Below are positions 50,555 through 60,404 of a stretch of DNA of 64,000 nucleotides, in pieces. A program made the position numbers and the translations under genes. This stretch comes from AC-32 sp963772975 (lineage in GTDB: Bacteria > Actinomycetota > Thermoleophilia > Gaiellales > Gaiellaceae), in NCBI GenBank assembly GCA_963772975.1, contig CAVYZH010000010.1:124001-188000 (forward strand), given 5' to 3'. The first letter of the stretch is position 1. Every line of letters starts with the position of its first letter. The notes beneath the pieces were generated by a model. That model did no database searches, was not told the DNA's origin, and worked only from the letters and a program-made list of their open reading frames with translations.

Positions 50555-51706
50555 GTGGACCCGTACGCGAACGAATGGCTCTCGTTCCTGGCGCGCTGGT
50601 TGCACGTGATGGCCGGGATCGTCTGGATCGGGACGTCGTTCTACTTCGTCGCGCTCGACAACCACCTGCGCGAGAACGTCTCCTGGGAGATCCACGGCGG
50701 CGGCTTCTACCGCATCGAGAAGTTCGTGCCCGCCCCGCCGCGGCTGCCCGACGTCCTGCACTGGTTCAAGTGGGAGGCGTACACGACCTGGCTCTCCGGC
50801 TTCGCCCTGCTCGTCTTCCTCTACTACTTCAACGCGACCACGTACCTCGTCCTGCCGGGCGGGCCGCTCGGGACGGGCTGGTCGATCACAGTCAGCGTCG
50901 CCTTGCTCGGGGTCGCGTGGCTCGTCTACGACGGGCTCTGCCGCGCGACGCGGAACGAGGTTGTGCTGACCGCGGCGCTGCTCGGCCTGACGACGCTCGC
51001 CGCGTGGGGTGCAACCGAGCTGTTCGCGCCTCGAGCCGCCTATGTGCAGGTGGGCGCGATGCTCGGGACGATCATGGTCGCGAACGTCTTCTTCGTGATC
51101 ATCCCGGCACACCGTGGGCTGATCCGCGCGAAGGAGGCCTACCGCGACCCCGACCCCGGCCCGGCGCTCGAGGCCAAGCGGCGCTCGGTGCACAACAACT
51201 ACCTGACGTTGCCGGTGGTGTTCGCGATGCTGAGCAACCACTTCCCGGCCGCGTACACGCACAGCTACTCGTGGCTCGTGCTGGTCGCGCTGATGGCGAT
51301 CGGAGCGTGGATCCGTCACTTCTTCAACCTGCGGCACGCTGGCCGGAACGTTTGGTGGATCCCGCTGACGGCAGCGCTCGGAATCGCCGCAGTCGCCGTC
51401 GCGATCCGGCCAACCGGCGGCTCCGGCGGGACGGCCGTGGCGTCCGGCTCGGTGTCGTTCGCGCAGGCGGAAGCGATCGTCCAGCAGCGTTGCGTGCCCT
51501 GCCATTCGGCGCACCCGACGCGCGTTGCCGCCGCGCCGCTCGGGATCGAGCTCGACACGGCAGCCCAGATCCACGCGCAGGCCGAGGCGATCAAGCGTGT
51601 GGCGGTCGACTCGCAACTGATGCCGCTCGGGAACGCGACCGGGATGACGCAGGCCGAGCGCGACGAGCTCGGCGCCTGGATCCGCGCCGGCGCGCGGATC
51701 AAGTAG
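50555..51706 (+). CDS. puuD: membrane urate oxidase PuuD with C-terminal cytochrome c
   Basis: 383 residues. Seven to eight helices begin with WLSFLARWLHVMAGIVWIGTSFYFVALD; FKWEAYTTWLSGFALLVF and NHFPAAYTHSYSW are family blocks. A C-terminal cytochrome c domain has CVPCH at 313-317. PuuD-type urate oxidases pass electrons to the respiratory chain instead of making hydrogen peroxide. GTG start right after the uraD TAG. Confidence 0.92.
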   Translation: MDPYANEWLSFLARWLHVMAGIVWIGTSFYFVALDNHLRENVSWEIHGGGFYRIEKFVPAPPRLPDVLHWFKWEAYTTWLSGFALLVFLYYFNATTYLVLPGGPLGTGWSITVSVALLGVAWLVYDGLCRATRNEVVLTAALLGLTTLAAWGATELFAPRAAYVQVGAMLGTIMVANVFFVIIPAHRGLIRAKEAYRDPDPGPALEAKRRSVHNNYLTLPVVFAMLSNHFPAAYTHSYSWLVLVALMAIGAWIRHFFNLRHAGRNVWWIPLTAALGIAAVAVAIRPTGGSGGTAVASGSVSFAQAEAIVQQRCVPCHSAHPTRVAAAPLGIELDTAAQIHAQAEAIKRVAVDSQLMPLGNATGMTQAERDELGAWIRAGARIK

Positions 51707-51740
51707 GTTCGCAATCGAGTTCGAGAAGAGAGGAAGGTCG

Positions 51741-51822
51741 TTCTGCATCCAAGACGGTGTGTAATGCGGCCGCGCCGGCCAAGCCGGCCCGGCCTCGGTC
51801 GGCGTCGCAAGCGAGCGCCTTA
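51741..51822 (+). repeat. intergenic repeat element, copy 2
   Basis: About 82 bp beginning CTGCATCCAAGACGGTG, between puuD and the DUF3830 gene. It aligns with copy 1 (7694-7780) with one 2-nt and one 3-nt gap and shares the CCGGC-CAA-GCCGG and GTCGCAAGCGA hairpins. The preceding 30 bp (GAGTTCGAGAAGAGAGG) show weaker similarity to the sequence before copy 1. Confidence 0.65.
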
Positions 51823-51826
51823 GGCC

Positions 51827-52234
51827 GTGCTGGAGATCGTCTCGGGCGACTACCGGTTCGTCGCGCGCCTCGAGGAGGAGCTCGCGCCGGCGACGGTGGC
51901 CGCATTCCGGCGGCTGCTGCCGCTCGAGAGCCGGATCATCCATGCGCGTTGGAGCGGTGAGTCCTGCTGGATCCCGTTCGGCGACCTCGACGTCGGCTTC
52001 GGGCCCGAGAACGCCACGTGTTACCCGGCGCCCGGACAGCTGCTCTTCTATCCGGGCGGGGTCAGCGAGACGGAGATCCTGTTCCCGTACGGCCCGACCG
52101 CGTTCGCGAGCAAGGCCGGGTTGCTCGCGGGCAACCACTTTGCGACGGTGCTTGAGGGCGTCGAGCAGCTGGGCGAGCTTGGCCGCAAGGTCCTCTGGGA
52201 AGGCGCCCAGCCGTTGCGCGCCGCCGAAAGCTGA
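51827..52234 (+). CDS. DUF3830 family protein
   Basis: 135 residues. ESRIIHARWSGESCWIPFGD, YPAPGQLLFYPGGVSETEIL and FPYGPTAFASKAGLLAGNHF are typical of DUF3830, a cyclophilin-like beta-barrel family that recurs next to amidase, hydantoinase and purine/pyrimidine catabolic genes. No enzyme activity is known to me. GTG start. Its place between puuD and the allantoate hydrolase suggests a step in ureide breakdown or transport (inference). Confidence 0.85.
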   Translation: MLEIVSGDYRFVARLEEELAPATVAAFRRLLPLESRIIHARWSGESCWIPFGDLDVGFGPENATCYPAPGQLLFYPGGVSETEILFPYGPTAFASKAGLLAGNHFATVLEGVEQLGELGRKVLWEGAQPLRAAES

Positions 52235-52249
52235 GCCGCCAAGAAACCA

Positions 52250-52271
52250 CCCCACCCATCTCTGGGTGGGG
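52250..52271. terminator. bidirectional hairpin terminator
   Basis: CCCCACCCA pairs perfectly with TGGGTGGGG around TCTC (9-bp stem) between the convergent DUF3830 and allantoate amidohydrolase genes. No T-tract follows. The remaining 52272-52355 contains only a weak palindrome TCCG-TGA-CGGA. Confidence 0.7.
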
Positions 52272-52355
52272 AGAAGGTTCGTCCACCCGCCACCCGCTTC
52301 GAGCGTATCGCGGGAAAGCGCGTGTGTCCGTGACGGATACGTGCCGGAACTGGGT

Positions 52356-53414
52356 CTATTCGTCCACAGCCGGCGCGAGCCGGTCGAGTGCGCCCGTCAG
52401 CACGTCCACGGCCAGCTCGACGTCCTCGTCGGCGGAGTGCTCGTCAGGCGAGTGGCTGATCCCGCCGTTCAGGCTGCGGACGAAGAGCATTGCGGCCGGC
52501 ACGCCGGCCGCGGCCAGGACGCCGGCGTCGTGACCGGCTCCTGAGAGCAGCTCAACCGCCGGCAGCCCGAGCGCAGCGAGCTGCTCCAGCAGCGCCGTCG
52601 TCGGCCCGGACGACATCGGTACTGCCCGGCTGCGCGAAAGCTCGGCCGGCACGATCGCGGCGACCTGCTCGAGCCGCTCGTCGTCCGGCGCCCGAATGTC
52701 TGCGCTCAGCGTGACGCGCGAGGGGATCACGTTCGACGCGCCCGGCTCGACTGCGAGTCGCCCGACAGTCGCGACCGCACCGTCGACCCCGGTCGCCCTG
52801 TCGCGCAGGCGCAGCACGAACTCCGCAGCGGCAACGAGCGCGTCCTCCCGCCCTAACATCGGCGTCGTCCCGGCATGTCCCTCGCGGCCCTCGAACACGA
52901 CCTCGCCGCGTGCGGTCGCCGCAATCCCGGTGACCACTCCCAGCGGCGCTCCCGCCTCCGCGAGCAGCGGCCCCTGCTCGATGTGCAGCTCGACGAACGC
53001 GGCCGGCACCGGATCGAGGCTGCCCGAGCAGAGCGAGCGCGACCCGCGACAGCCGGGGCCTGTGCAGCCCTCCTCGTCACGGAAGGCGACGACGACCAGC
53101 GTCCGCTCGCGCTGCCCCAGAAGCTCGACGGCCTCAAGCCCCGCGACCACTCCGAGCGCGCCGTCGAAACGGCCGCCATGCGGCACCGAGTCGAGATGCG
53201 AGCCGGTCCACACCTCGGGCAGCTCCGGCCGGCGGCCGCGTAGCCGTCCGAAGAGATTCCCGGCGCCGTCGGCCTCGACCTCCAGGCCGGCCTCCCGCAT
53301 CCAGCCGGCGACCAGCTCGTGCGCCTCGTCCTCCTCGCGAGTCCCGCCCAGCCGGTTCGCGCCCGGCCCGCCGCCGATCGCGTAGAGCCGGTCGAGACGC
53401 TCCAGAACGCGCAC
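52356..53414 (-). CDS. allantoate amidohydrolase-type M20 peptidase
   Basis: 352 residues, somewhat short for the family (about 400). TGSHLDSVPHGGRFDGALGV gives the metal His/Asp, FRDEEG the bridging Glu, ELHIEQGPLL and GHAGTTPM further ligands, and GAGHDAG the last. It belongs to the Zn/Mn amidase/hydantoinase-carbamoylase group; purine context suggests allantoate or ureidoglycine. I chose GTG 53414 because TAGGCT lies 6 nt upstream; GTG 53420 adds two residues. Confidence 0.85.
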   Translation of the reverse strand: MRVLERLDRLYAIGGGPGANRLGGTREEDEAHELVAGWMREAGLEVEADGAGNLFGRLRGRRPELPEVWTGSHLDSVPHGGRFDGALGVVAGLEAVELLGQRERTLVVVAFRDEEGCTGPGCRGSRSLCSGSLDPVPAAFVELHIEQGPLLAEAGAPLGVVTGIAATARGEVVFEGREGHAGTTPMLGREDALVAAAEFVLRLRDRATGVDGAVATVGRLAVEPGASNVIPSRVTLSADIRAPDDERLEQVAAIVPAELSRSRAVPMSSGPTTALLEQLAALGLPAVELLSGAGHDAGVLAAAGVPAAMLFVRSLNGGISHSPDEHSADEDVELAVDVLTGALDRLAPAVDE

Positions 53415-53423
53415 GCCCACAGC

Positions 53424-54575
53424 CTAAGCCCGCAGCGGCCGCAGCAGCAGGACGCCCGCGAGCGGAAAGACGGCCGCGCCGGCGAAGCCGATCCGCCACG
53501 AGCTGGCGGCGACCACGGCGGCGAAGGCCGGCGGCACGATCGCGCCCGCTGCGGCCAGCGCGCTCTGCTGCATCCCCAGCGCTGCGCCGCTGCGGCTGCG
53601 GCCGGCGATCTCCGCCGCCGCCGTGAAGGAGAGCCCGTTCCAGGCCATCGACAGCCCGCCGGCGACCACCATCGCGGGGATGAGCAGCACGAGCGGGGCC
53701 GAGAGCACGGCCGCCACGACGGCCAACGTGACGCTGCTGCCGAGCCCGACGAGGAGCAGCGGCCTGATCCGCGACCCGATCCGGTCGGACCAGATCCCGC
53801 TGCCGATCCGCATCCCGGCCGCGACCACCTGGGCGCCACCGAGCACGCCGGCCGCCGCCGCCGCCGAGAGCCCGCGCTCGTCGTGCAGGAAGAGGACGAG
53901 GAAGCTGATCAGCGCGAGCTGCGCGACGAGGTAGAAGCTGCTGCCCGTGCAGAGCAGCCAGAGCCGGTGGTCGCGCAAGGTCGCTTCGAGGCCGCGCGGC
54001 TCGAGCAGGTCGTCCTCGGTGTGGCCCTGCCGGTCGCGGATCACTGCCCCGCCGAAGGCCGCGCCGGCCAGGCAAAGCGCGGCCAGGAAGACGAAGGCGG
54101 CACGCAGGCCGAGCAGGGGCAGGACGAGTGCCGAGATCAGCCCGCCGACCGGGATCGCCGTCTGCCTGATGCCCAGGGCGAAGCCACGCTCGTTCGACGG
54201 GAACCACTGCATCACTGCGCGGCCGCTCGCCGCGTTCACGCTCGCACCGGCCGCCCCGGCAAGGAGGATCAGCACGATCAGCGGCCCGAAGGCGGCCGCG
54301 TAACCGGCGGCGACCAGCGCGCCGGCGCACGCCGTCAGCCCGGTCGCGAGCACCAACCGCTCACCACGCCGGTCGGCGAGCAGCCCCCACGGCAACAGTG
54401 TCAGCAGCGTTCCGATCCAGAGGCTGTCGAGCACGACGCCGACCTGCACGAGACTGAGCGAATGCTCGTCGCGCAGGGTCGGGGCGAGCACGGGTAGTCC
54501 GATGATCACGGCGGAGAAGGAGGTCTGGGCCGCGGTCCCGGCGGCCAGGACCAGCCAGCGGTAGCGGCTCAGCAC
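53424..54575 (-). CDS. MFS transporter
   Basis: 383 residues with 12 helices. PWGLLADRRGERLVLATGL is the loop 2-3 signature, and SNERGFALGIRQTAIPVGGLIS resembles the nitrate/cyanate-transporter-like MFS branch. Its adjacency to the purine cluster hints at uptake of a ureide or cyanate-like nitrogen source (inference). GTG start, TAGCGT 7 nt upstream. Confidence 0.85.
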   Translation of the reverse strand: MLSRYRWLVLAAGTAAQTSFSAVIIGLPVLAPTLRDEHSLSLVQVGVVLDSLWIGTLLTLLPWGLLADRRGERLVLATGLTACAGALVAAGYAAAFGPLIVLILLAGAAGASVNAASGRAVMQWFPSNERGFALGIRQTAIPVGGLISALVLPLLGLRAAFVFLAALCLAGAAFGGAVIRDRQGHTEDDLLEPRGLEATLRDHRLWLLCTGSSFYLVAQLALISFLVLFLHDERGLSAAAAAGVLGGAQVVAAGMRIGSGIWSDRIGSRIRPLLLVGLGSSVTLAVVAAVLSAPLVLLIPAMVVAGGLSMAWNGLSFTAAAEIAGRSRSGAALGMQQSALAAAGAIVPPAFAAVVAASSWRIGFAGAAVFPLAGVLLLRPLRA

Positions 54576-54582
54576 GGGCCGA

Positions 54583-54610
54583 ACGCTAACGCGCCACGCA
54601 CCGCTAGGCT
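54583..54610. promoter_or_regulatory. divergent leaderless promoters of the MFS and cupin genes
   Basis: TAGCGT on the minus strand (54583-54588) is 7 nt before GTG 54575; TAGGCT on the plus strand (54605-54610) is 6 nt before GTG 54617. Confidence 0.55.
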
Positions 54611-54616
54611 GGCGGC

Positions 54617-55006
54617 GTGGCCTTCCACGTCGTCATCCCCGACGAGCTCGAGTGGGTCGAGCGCGAGCCCGAGCCGGGCGGCAACGCCCGTTACGTCGCC
54701 GGGCTCAGCGACGTGCTCGGCTTCGAGCACACGCGCGGGAGCATGTGGCGCTACCCGCCGGGCGCGAAGGGGCGCCGGCATCGCGACACGATCCAGGAGG
54801 AGACCTTCGTCGTGGTCGACGGCACGCTGACGATGTACCTCGGCGACCCGCCAGAGCGGGTCGAGGTGCCGAAAGGCGGCGTCGTCCACGTCGAGTCCGG
54901 CACCGTGCTGCAGCTTGCCAACCACGGCGACGCCGACGTCCTGCTCTACGCGTACGGCGCGCCGCCCGAGGCCGGTGGCGCCGAGTTCCTCGATTCGGCC
55001 GTCTAG
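54617..55006 (+). CDS. single-domain cupin protein
   Basis: 129 residues. GSMWRYPPGAKGRRHRDTIQEETFVVVDGTLTMYLG is the first cupin motif in two pieces, with a metal site HRDTIQEE; GGVVHVESGTVLQLAN the second. Cupins of this size bind small ligands or act as isomerases; no specific function is visible. Convergent 4-bp overlap with the aldehyde dehydrogenase gene. Confidence 0.85.
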   Translation: MAFHVVIPDELEWVEREPEPGGNARYVAGLSDVLGFEHTRGSMWRYPPGAKGRRHRDTIQEETFVVVDGTLTMYLGDPPERVEVPKGGVVHVESGTVLQLANHGDADVLLYAYGAPPEAGGAEFLDSAV

Positions 55007-56475
55007 AGGCCGAACGGGTTGAACGGCTTCGGGCTCGTGGAGACGATCACGCTCTTCGTCTCGAGATAGTCGTCGAGCGTCTCGAGCCCGAGCTCGCGGC
55101 CAAAGCCCGACTGCTTGTAGCCACCGAACGGAATGCCGGGGAAGGCCGTGAACGGCATGTTGATTCCGACCGTGCCGGCCTTGATCCGCCGCGCGAGCCG
55201 GTGCCCGCGGCCGGGGTCGCCAGTCCAGACCGTCGCCATCAGGCCGTAGCGCACGTCGTTGGCGATTCGGGTCGCGTCCTTCTCGTCCTCGAAGGGGATC
55301 ACCGTCACCACCGGGCCGAAGATCTCCTCCTGCGCGACGCGCATCGAGTTGTCGACCTGCGCGAGCACGGTCGGCGGGTAGAAAGCGCCGCTGCCGTCGG
55401 GAGGCTTGCCGCCGGTGACGACCTCGGCGCCCTCCTCGCGGCCGGTCTCGACGTAGCCGTGGACGCGGTCGCGGTGCTCGTTCGAGATCAGCGAGCCGAC
55501 CTGGGTCTCGGGGTCGAGCGGGTCGCCGACCTTGAGGCTGGCGGCGGCCTCGGAGAACCGCGCGACGAAGTCGTCGTAGATCGAGCTCTCCACGAGCACG
55601 CGCGAACGCGCCTCGCAGCTCTGGCCGGCCGAGTAGTAGATCGACCAGACCGAGCTCGGGATCGCGTCGTCGAGGTTCGCGTCCGCGAAGACGAGGTTCG
55701 GGCTCTTGCCGCCGAGCTCCAGGATCAAGCGCTTGATCCCGTCGGAGGCGAGCCGCATGATCTCTGCCCCGGTCGCGGTCGAGCCGGTGAAGGCGACCTT
55801 CTCGACGCCTGGGTGCTTGACTAGGTGCGCACCGACGGTCGGGCCGGGGCCAGGGACGACGTTGATCGTGCCCGGCGGGAAGCCGACCTCGCTGGCGAGC
55901 TCGGCCATCCGCAGCGCCGAGAGCGGCGTCGCGGAGTCCGGCTTCAGCACGATCGTGCAGCCGGCGGCGAGGGCGGGCGCCAGCTTCCAGGTGGTCATCA
56001 TCAGTGGGTAGTTCCACGGCACGATCTGGCCGCAGACGCCCACCGGCTCCTTCAGCGAATAGAAGAGCAGCGAGCCGCCGACCGGGTTCGAGCGTCCGGC
56101 GATCGAGGCGATCGCGGAGCCGTAGAAGCGGAAGTTCTCGACCGCCTGAGCGAGCTCGGCCTTGACCGACGAGATCGCCTTGCCGACGTTGCGCGCCTCG
56201 AGCTCGGCCAGCTCCTTGCGGTTGGCGACGAGCGCGTCGGCAAGGGCGTGGAGGAGGCGCGAGCGCTCGGTGGGGGCGGTGCGGCCCCAGTCGCCGTCGA
56301 GTGCGGCCCTGGCGGCGTCGACGGCGCGGTCGACGTCCTGCTCGTTCGCCACGGCTGCTTTGGCCAGCGGATCGCCGGTCGCGGGCTCGGTCAGCTCACG
56401 CAGCTCGCCTGAGGCAGGCTCGGCGGTCTCGCCGTTGATGAAGAGCCCGTACTCCCGCTCGGTCGCGACCGCCAT
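55003..56475 (-). CDS. NAD(P)-dependent aldehyde dehydrogenase
   Basis: 490 residues, full length. VPWNYPLMMTTWKLAPALAAG, FTGSTATGAEIM, LELGGKSPNLVFADA (general base Glu) and SAGQSCEARSR (nucleophile Cys) are present, and EEIFGPVVTVIPF closes the domain. Closest in pattern to betaine/gamma-aminobutyraldehyde-type dehydrogenases; the substrate is uncertain. ATG with TATCTT 9 nt upstream. The 231 bp to the next gene upstream (56476-56706) hold a GGGGACAGTCCCC palindrome and nothing else I recognise. Confidence 0.92.
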   Translation of the reverse strand: MAVATEREYGLFINGETAEPASGELRELTEPATGDPLAKAAVANEQDVDRAVDAARAALDGDWGRTAPTERSRLLHALADALVANRKELAELEARNVGKAISSVKAELAQAVENFRFYGSAIASIAGRSNPVGGSLLFYSLKEPVGVCGQIVPWNYPLMMTTWKLAPALAAGCTIVLKPDSATPLSALRMAELASEVGFPPGTINVVPGPGPTVGAHLVKHPGVEKVAFTGSTATGAEIMRLASDGIKRLILELGGKSPNLVFADANLDDAIPSSVWSIYYSAGQSCEARSRVLVESSIYDDFVARFSEAAASLKVGDPLDPETQVGSLISNEHRDRVHGYVETGREEGAEVVTGGKPPDGSGAFYPPTVLAQVDNSMRVAQEEIFGPVVTVIPFEDEKDATRIANDVRYGLMATVWTGDPGRGHRLARRIKAGTVGINMPFTAFPGIPFGGYKQSGFGRELGLETLDDYLETKSVIVSTSPKPFNPFGL

Positions 56476-56671
56476 CAGGGCCGGAAGATACCGAGTTTCC
56501 CGTCTGCGGCAGCGGTGCGACGCAGGGACCAACGGCACCGCGTGCAGGCGTTTCTGCCCTGCGCCGGCGCGTCGTCGTCCGAGAGTGCCGCATCCGCCGC
56601 TGATAGAGCCGATCTGTGGATAGATCGGCACAAATTGCTTACAGCTCAGCCGTGTCCCAAAGCCCCGACCC

Positions 56672-56684
56672 GGGGACAGTCCCC
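56672..56684. repeat. GGGGAC-A-GTCCCC palindrome
   Basis: A perfect 6-bp inverted repeat around one base, between the aldehyde dehydrogenase start and the VOC gene end. The GGGGACAG core is the same as in the E2 linker repeats (21517-21552). Confidence 0.6.
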
Positions 56685-56706
56685 GCCGGAGGGCGCGGTC
56701 GGCCGG

Positions 56707-57129
56707 CTACGAGGGGAGCGTCACGCTCCCGTCGTCCTGCAAGCCGAAGCCCGGGTTGTGCGCGATCTCCCAGGCGTGGCCGTCGAGGTCCCGGAAGACA
56801 CCCGCGTAACCGCCGTAGAAGGTCTCCGCCGGCTCTCGCGTCACTTCCGCGCCGCTCCTTCTGGCCAGCTCGACCACCTCGTGCACCTCGTCGCGCGAGC
56901 CAACGTTGTGGGCCAGAGCGATGCCGCCCCGGGCCGCCGCCTCGTCAGCGATGCCGATGTCCGCAGCGAGCTTCGCGCGGCTCCAGAGCACGAGCACGAC
57001 ACCGTTCGCCTGGAAGAAGGCGGTCTCCTCGGCCTCCCAGGTGACCGACCAGCCGAGCGCTTCGTAGAAGGCCTTCGCGCGACCGTAGTCGGAGACACCG
57101 AGGGTGACGAGGCTGACGCTCTGCCGCAC
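56707..57129 (-). CDS. VOC-superfamily (glyoxalase-like) protein
   Basis: 140 residues. SLVTLGVSDYGRAKAFYEALGW and a later GVFRDLDGHAWEIAHNPGF are the two beta-alpha-beta-beta-beta modules of VOC proteins. The metal Glu is in WEIAHNP; a first-module His is not obvious, so enzymatic identity is uncertain. Start overlaps the upstream gene's stop by one base. Confidence 0.88.
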   Translation of the reverse strand: MRQSVSLVTLGVSDYGRAKAFYEALGWSVTWEAEETAFFQANGVVLVLWSRAKLAADIGIADEAAARGGIALAHNVGSRDEVHEVVELARRSGAEVTREPAETFYGGYAGVFRDLDGHAWEIAHNPGFGLQDDGSVTLPS

Positions 57130-58283
57130 TATGCAGCGCCCGCCAGCTCGGAAGGAAGCACCCGCGCCGTCAGCAGCTCGCGGAAGCGCGCGGGGTCGCC
57201 GCCGACGTGCTCAGCGACGAGCTCCTGACCCTGCCAGTACGTGTGCTGGTAAGGAGGCGACGGGCTCCGCAACTGCGAGTCGATCTGCTTGGCCACGCGG
57301 TCGTCCGGCTGAAGTGACCACGTGGCCGAGTACTCACGCGCCTCCTCGGGCGAAGCGCCGCGGTCATTGAGCAGCATCGCCACGTTCGCGGCGATCGGGC
57401 GCAACGACTCGCGAGCCTTCATGACCCGTGAGCCGACCTCGGCGTCGTAGGCGAAGCCGAGCCGCCCGAGCACCTCCGCCGCGAGCTCCTGCCCATCGCC
57501 GGCGAGAAGCTCGGGGCCGGTCATCGCGATCCCTTCCGAGATGACCGCCTCCGGCGACCAGAGCAGCTCGAGCGTCCGCTCCACCTGCCCCCGACCTCGG
57601 ACGAGCTCGACCTCCTGCCAGACCCGGTGCGTGTGATGGCCGCCGTAGATCTCGTGCGAGGTGAGCAACACGAGGTCGGCCGCCGGCAGCGGCAGATCGA
57701 CATTGACCCGGATCCCCGTGCGCAAGCCGCCGAGGTAGCGCGCATAGCCGAGCCAGCGCTCGCCGGTCACGAGCTCGAGCTCGAACTCCTCGCCCTCCGG
57801 CAGCCCGACCTGCTCGCGCGTCAGCCGCCGCAACTCGGCGGCCGCGTCGAGGAGCGCCTGCTCGACGAGCCCCGCCGGGATCGCGGTCTCCTCGAACCAG
57901 CGCGCGTAGCGCTCACGCAGCTCGCCGCTTCCCGGCAGCGCCTCCTCGAGCTCTGCCGCAGCCTGCCGGAACGGCTCTTCGTCGTGCCAGCGCGGCTCGA
58001 TCCCGTACACGAGCAAACCTTCCTCCGCGTACTCGAGCTGCTCGCCAGCAAGCTTGCGCGCGTTCGCCTCGAGCGCGCGCACTTGCGCGACAAGCCACGG
58101 ATCGTCCTCGAGCTCTGCGGCCAGTGCCGCCGCGTCCTCGGCCAGCGCGGCCGGGGGACGCAGCTCCTCCGCCTCGACGCGGCTAGCCAGCTCAGCCGAC
58201 CCGTAGTACGAGTCGACGAGGTCGTCCGCATGCCGCCCGAGCCGCAACCCCAGCTCGAGGTAGCGCTCGACCGCGTCAGCCAC
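57129..58283 (-). CDS. DUF885-like zinc metallopeptidase
   Basis: 384 residues, predominantly alpha-helical. TSHEIYGGHHTHR at 209-220 matches the HExxPGHH zinc motif of DUF885 (H210, E211, H216/H217), and ISEGIAMTG near 249 supplies the third ligand (SEGxA). No signal peptide, so cytoplasmic. The family average is longer (500 or more), so this is a short form. Substrate unknown. Confidence 0.78.
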   Translation of the reverse strand: MADAVERYLELGLRLGRHADDLVDSYYGSAELASRVEAEELRPPAALAEDAAALAAELEDDPWLVAQVRALEANARKLAGEQLEYAEEGLLVYGIEPRWHDEEPFRQAAAELEEALPGSGELRERYARWFEETAIPAGLVEQALLDAAAELRRLTREQVGLPEGEEFELELVTGERWLGYARYLGGLRTGIRVNVDLPLPAADLVLLTSHEIYGGHHTHRVWQEVELVRGRGQVERTLELLWSPEAVISEGIAMTGPELLAGDGQELAAEVLGRLGFAYDAEVGSRVMKARESLRPIAANVAMLLNDRGASPEEAREYSATWSLQPDDRVAKQIDSQLRSPSPPYQHTYWQGQELVAEHVGGDPARFRELLTARVLPSELAGAA

Positions 58284-58348
58284 GCTCGCCGAGGTGGCGC
58301 TTGTCGCCGCCGTCTAGAGGCCGTGGCGGCTTCGCCGGTGCGGCCGTC

Positions 58349-59524
<1,176 letters not shown>

Positions 59525-59534
59525 GCCGCCAACG

Positions 59535-60362
59535 CTAGCCCACGAACTCGACGCGAACGGGCCGGTCGTACGTCCCGAGCGCCTCGGCGCGCTGCAGCAG
59601 CTCACGCACGGCCTGCCGGCCTTCGTCGCCGTAATCGCACGTCAGCTCGTTCACGTACATGCCGACAAAACGGTCGGCGAGCTCGGTGTCGAGCCCGCGC
59701 CCGAACTGCATTGCGTACTCCATCGCCTCGTCGCGGTTGTCGAGCCCCGCCTGGATCGAGTCTCGAAGCACGTCCGAGAGCTCGAACAGGTTCTCGGCAC
59801 CGACGTCGCGCCGGGCGACGTTCGCGCCGAGCGGCAGCGGCAGGCCCGTCTCCAGCAGCCACCACTCGCCCAGGTCGACGACCTTCTTCAAGCCTTCGGC
59901 CTCGTAGGTGAGCTGGCCCTCGTGGATCAGCAGCCCAGCGTCGGCGCGGCCCGACTTGACCTCGTCGATGATCGCGTCGAACGGCACGGCGCGGTAGCGG
60001 AACGGCCCGAGGCACATCTTCAGAACGAGGAACGCGGTCGTCAGCTCGCCCGGGACAGCGATCTCGACGCCGCGCGCGTCGGCGGCCGACATCTCCTCGC
60101 GCGCGACGAGGATCGGCCCGTAGCCCGACCCCATCGAAGCGCCGTGCGGCAAGAGCACGTAGCCATCCTGCACGAGCGGGTACGCGGCCAGTGAGATCGC
60201 CGAGACCTCGAGCTTGCCGTCGAGCGCCCAGGTGTTGAGCGTCTGGATGTCCTTCAGGACATGCTCGAACTCGAAGCGGCGCGGGTCGACCTCGCCCGAG
60301 GCGAGGCCCCAGAACATGAACGCGTCGTCGGGATCCGGGCTGTGGCCAAGGTGGATCAGCAT
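59535..60362 (-). CDS. mqnD: 1,4-dihydroxy-6-naphthoate synthase
   Basis: 275 residues. HLGHSPDPDDAFMFWGLASG at the N-terminus is the MqnD signature, and GYGPILVAREEM and LIHEGQLTYEAEGLKKVVDLG follow. MqnD converts cyclic de-hypoxanthine futalosine to 1,4-dihydroxy-6-naphthoate, so menaquinone comes from the futalosine route. It fits the ubiX, ubiD and menG genes at the left end. ATG start; TAGCCT is 10 nt upstream. Confidence 0.93.
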   Translation of the reverse strand: MLIHLGHSPDPDDAFMFWGLASGEVDPRRFEFEHVLKDIQTLNTWALDGKLEVSAISLAAYPLVQDGYVLLPHGASMGSGYGPILVAREEMSAADARGVEIAVPGELTTAFLVLKMCLGPFRYRAVPFDAIIDEVKSGRADAGLLIHEGQLTYEAEGLKKVVDLGEWWLLETGLPLPLGANVARRDVGAENLFELSDVLRDSIQAGLDNRDEAMEYAMQFGRGLDTELADRFVGMYVNELTCDYGDEGRQAVRELLQRAEALGTYDRPVRVEFVG

Positions 60363-60372
60363 CGAGGGCGGG

Positions 60373-60398
60373 AGGCTACCGCAATGCCGCCGTACACT
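60373..60398. promoter_or_regulatory. divergent promoters of mqnD and the DtxR-type gene
   Basis: TAGCCT on the minus strand (60373-60378) is 10 nt before the mqnD ATG; TACACT on the plus strand (60393-60398) is 6 nt before GTG 60405. The starts are 42 bp apart. Confidence 0.5.
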
Positions 60399-60404
60399 TG
60401 ACGG

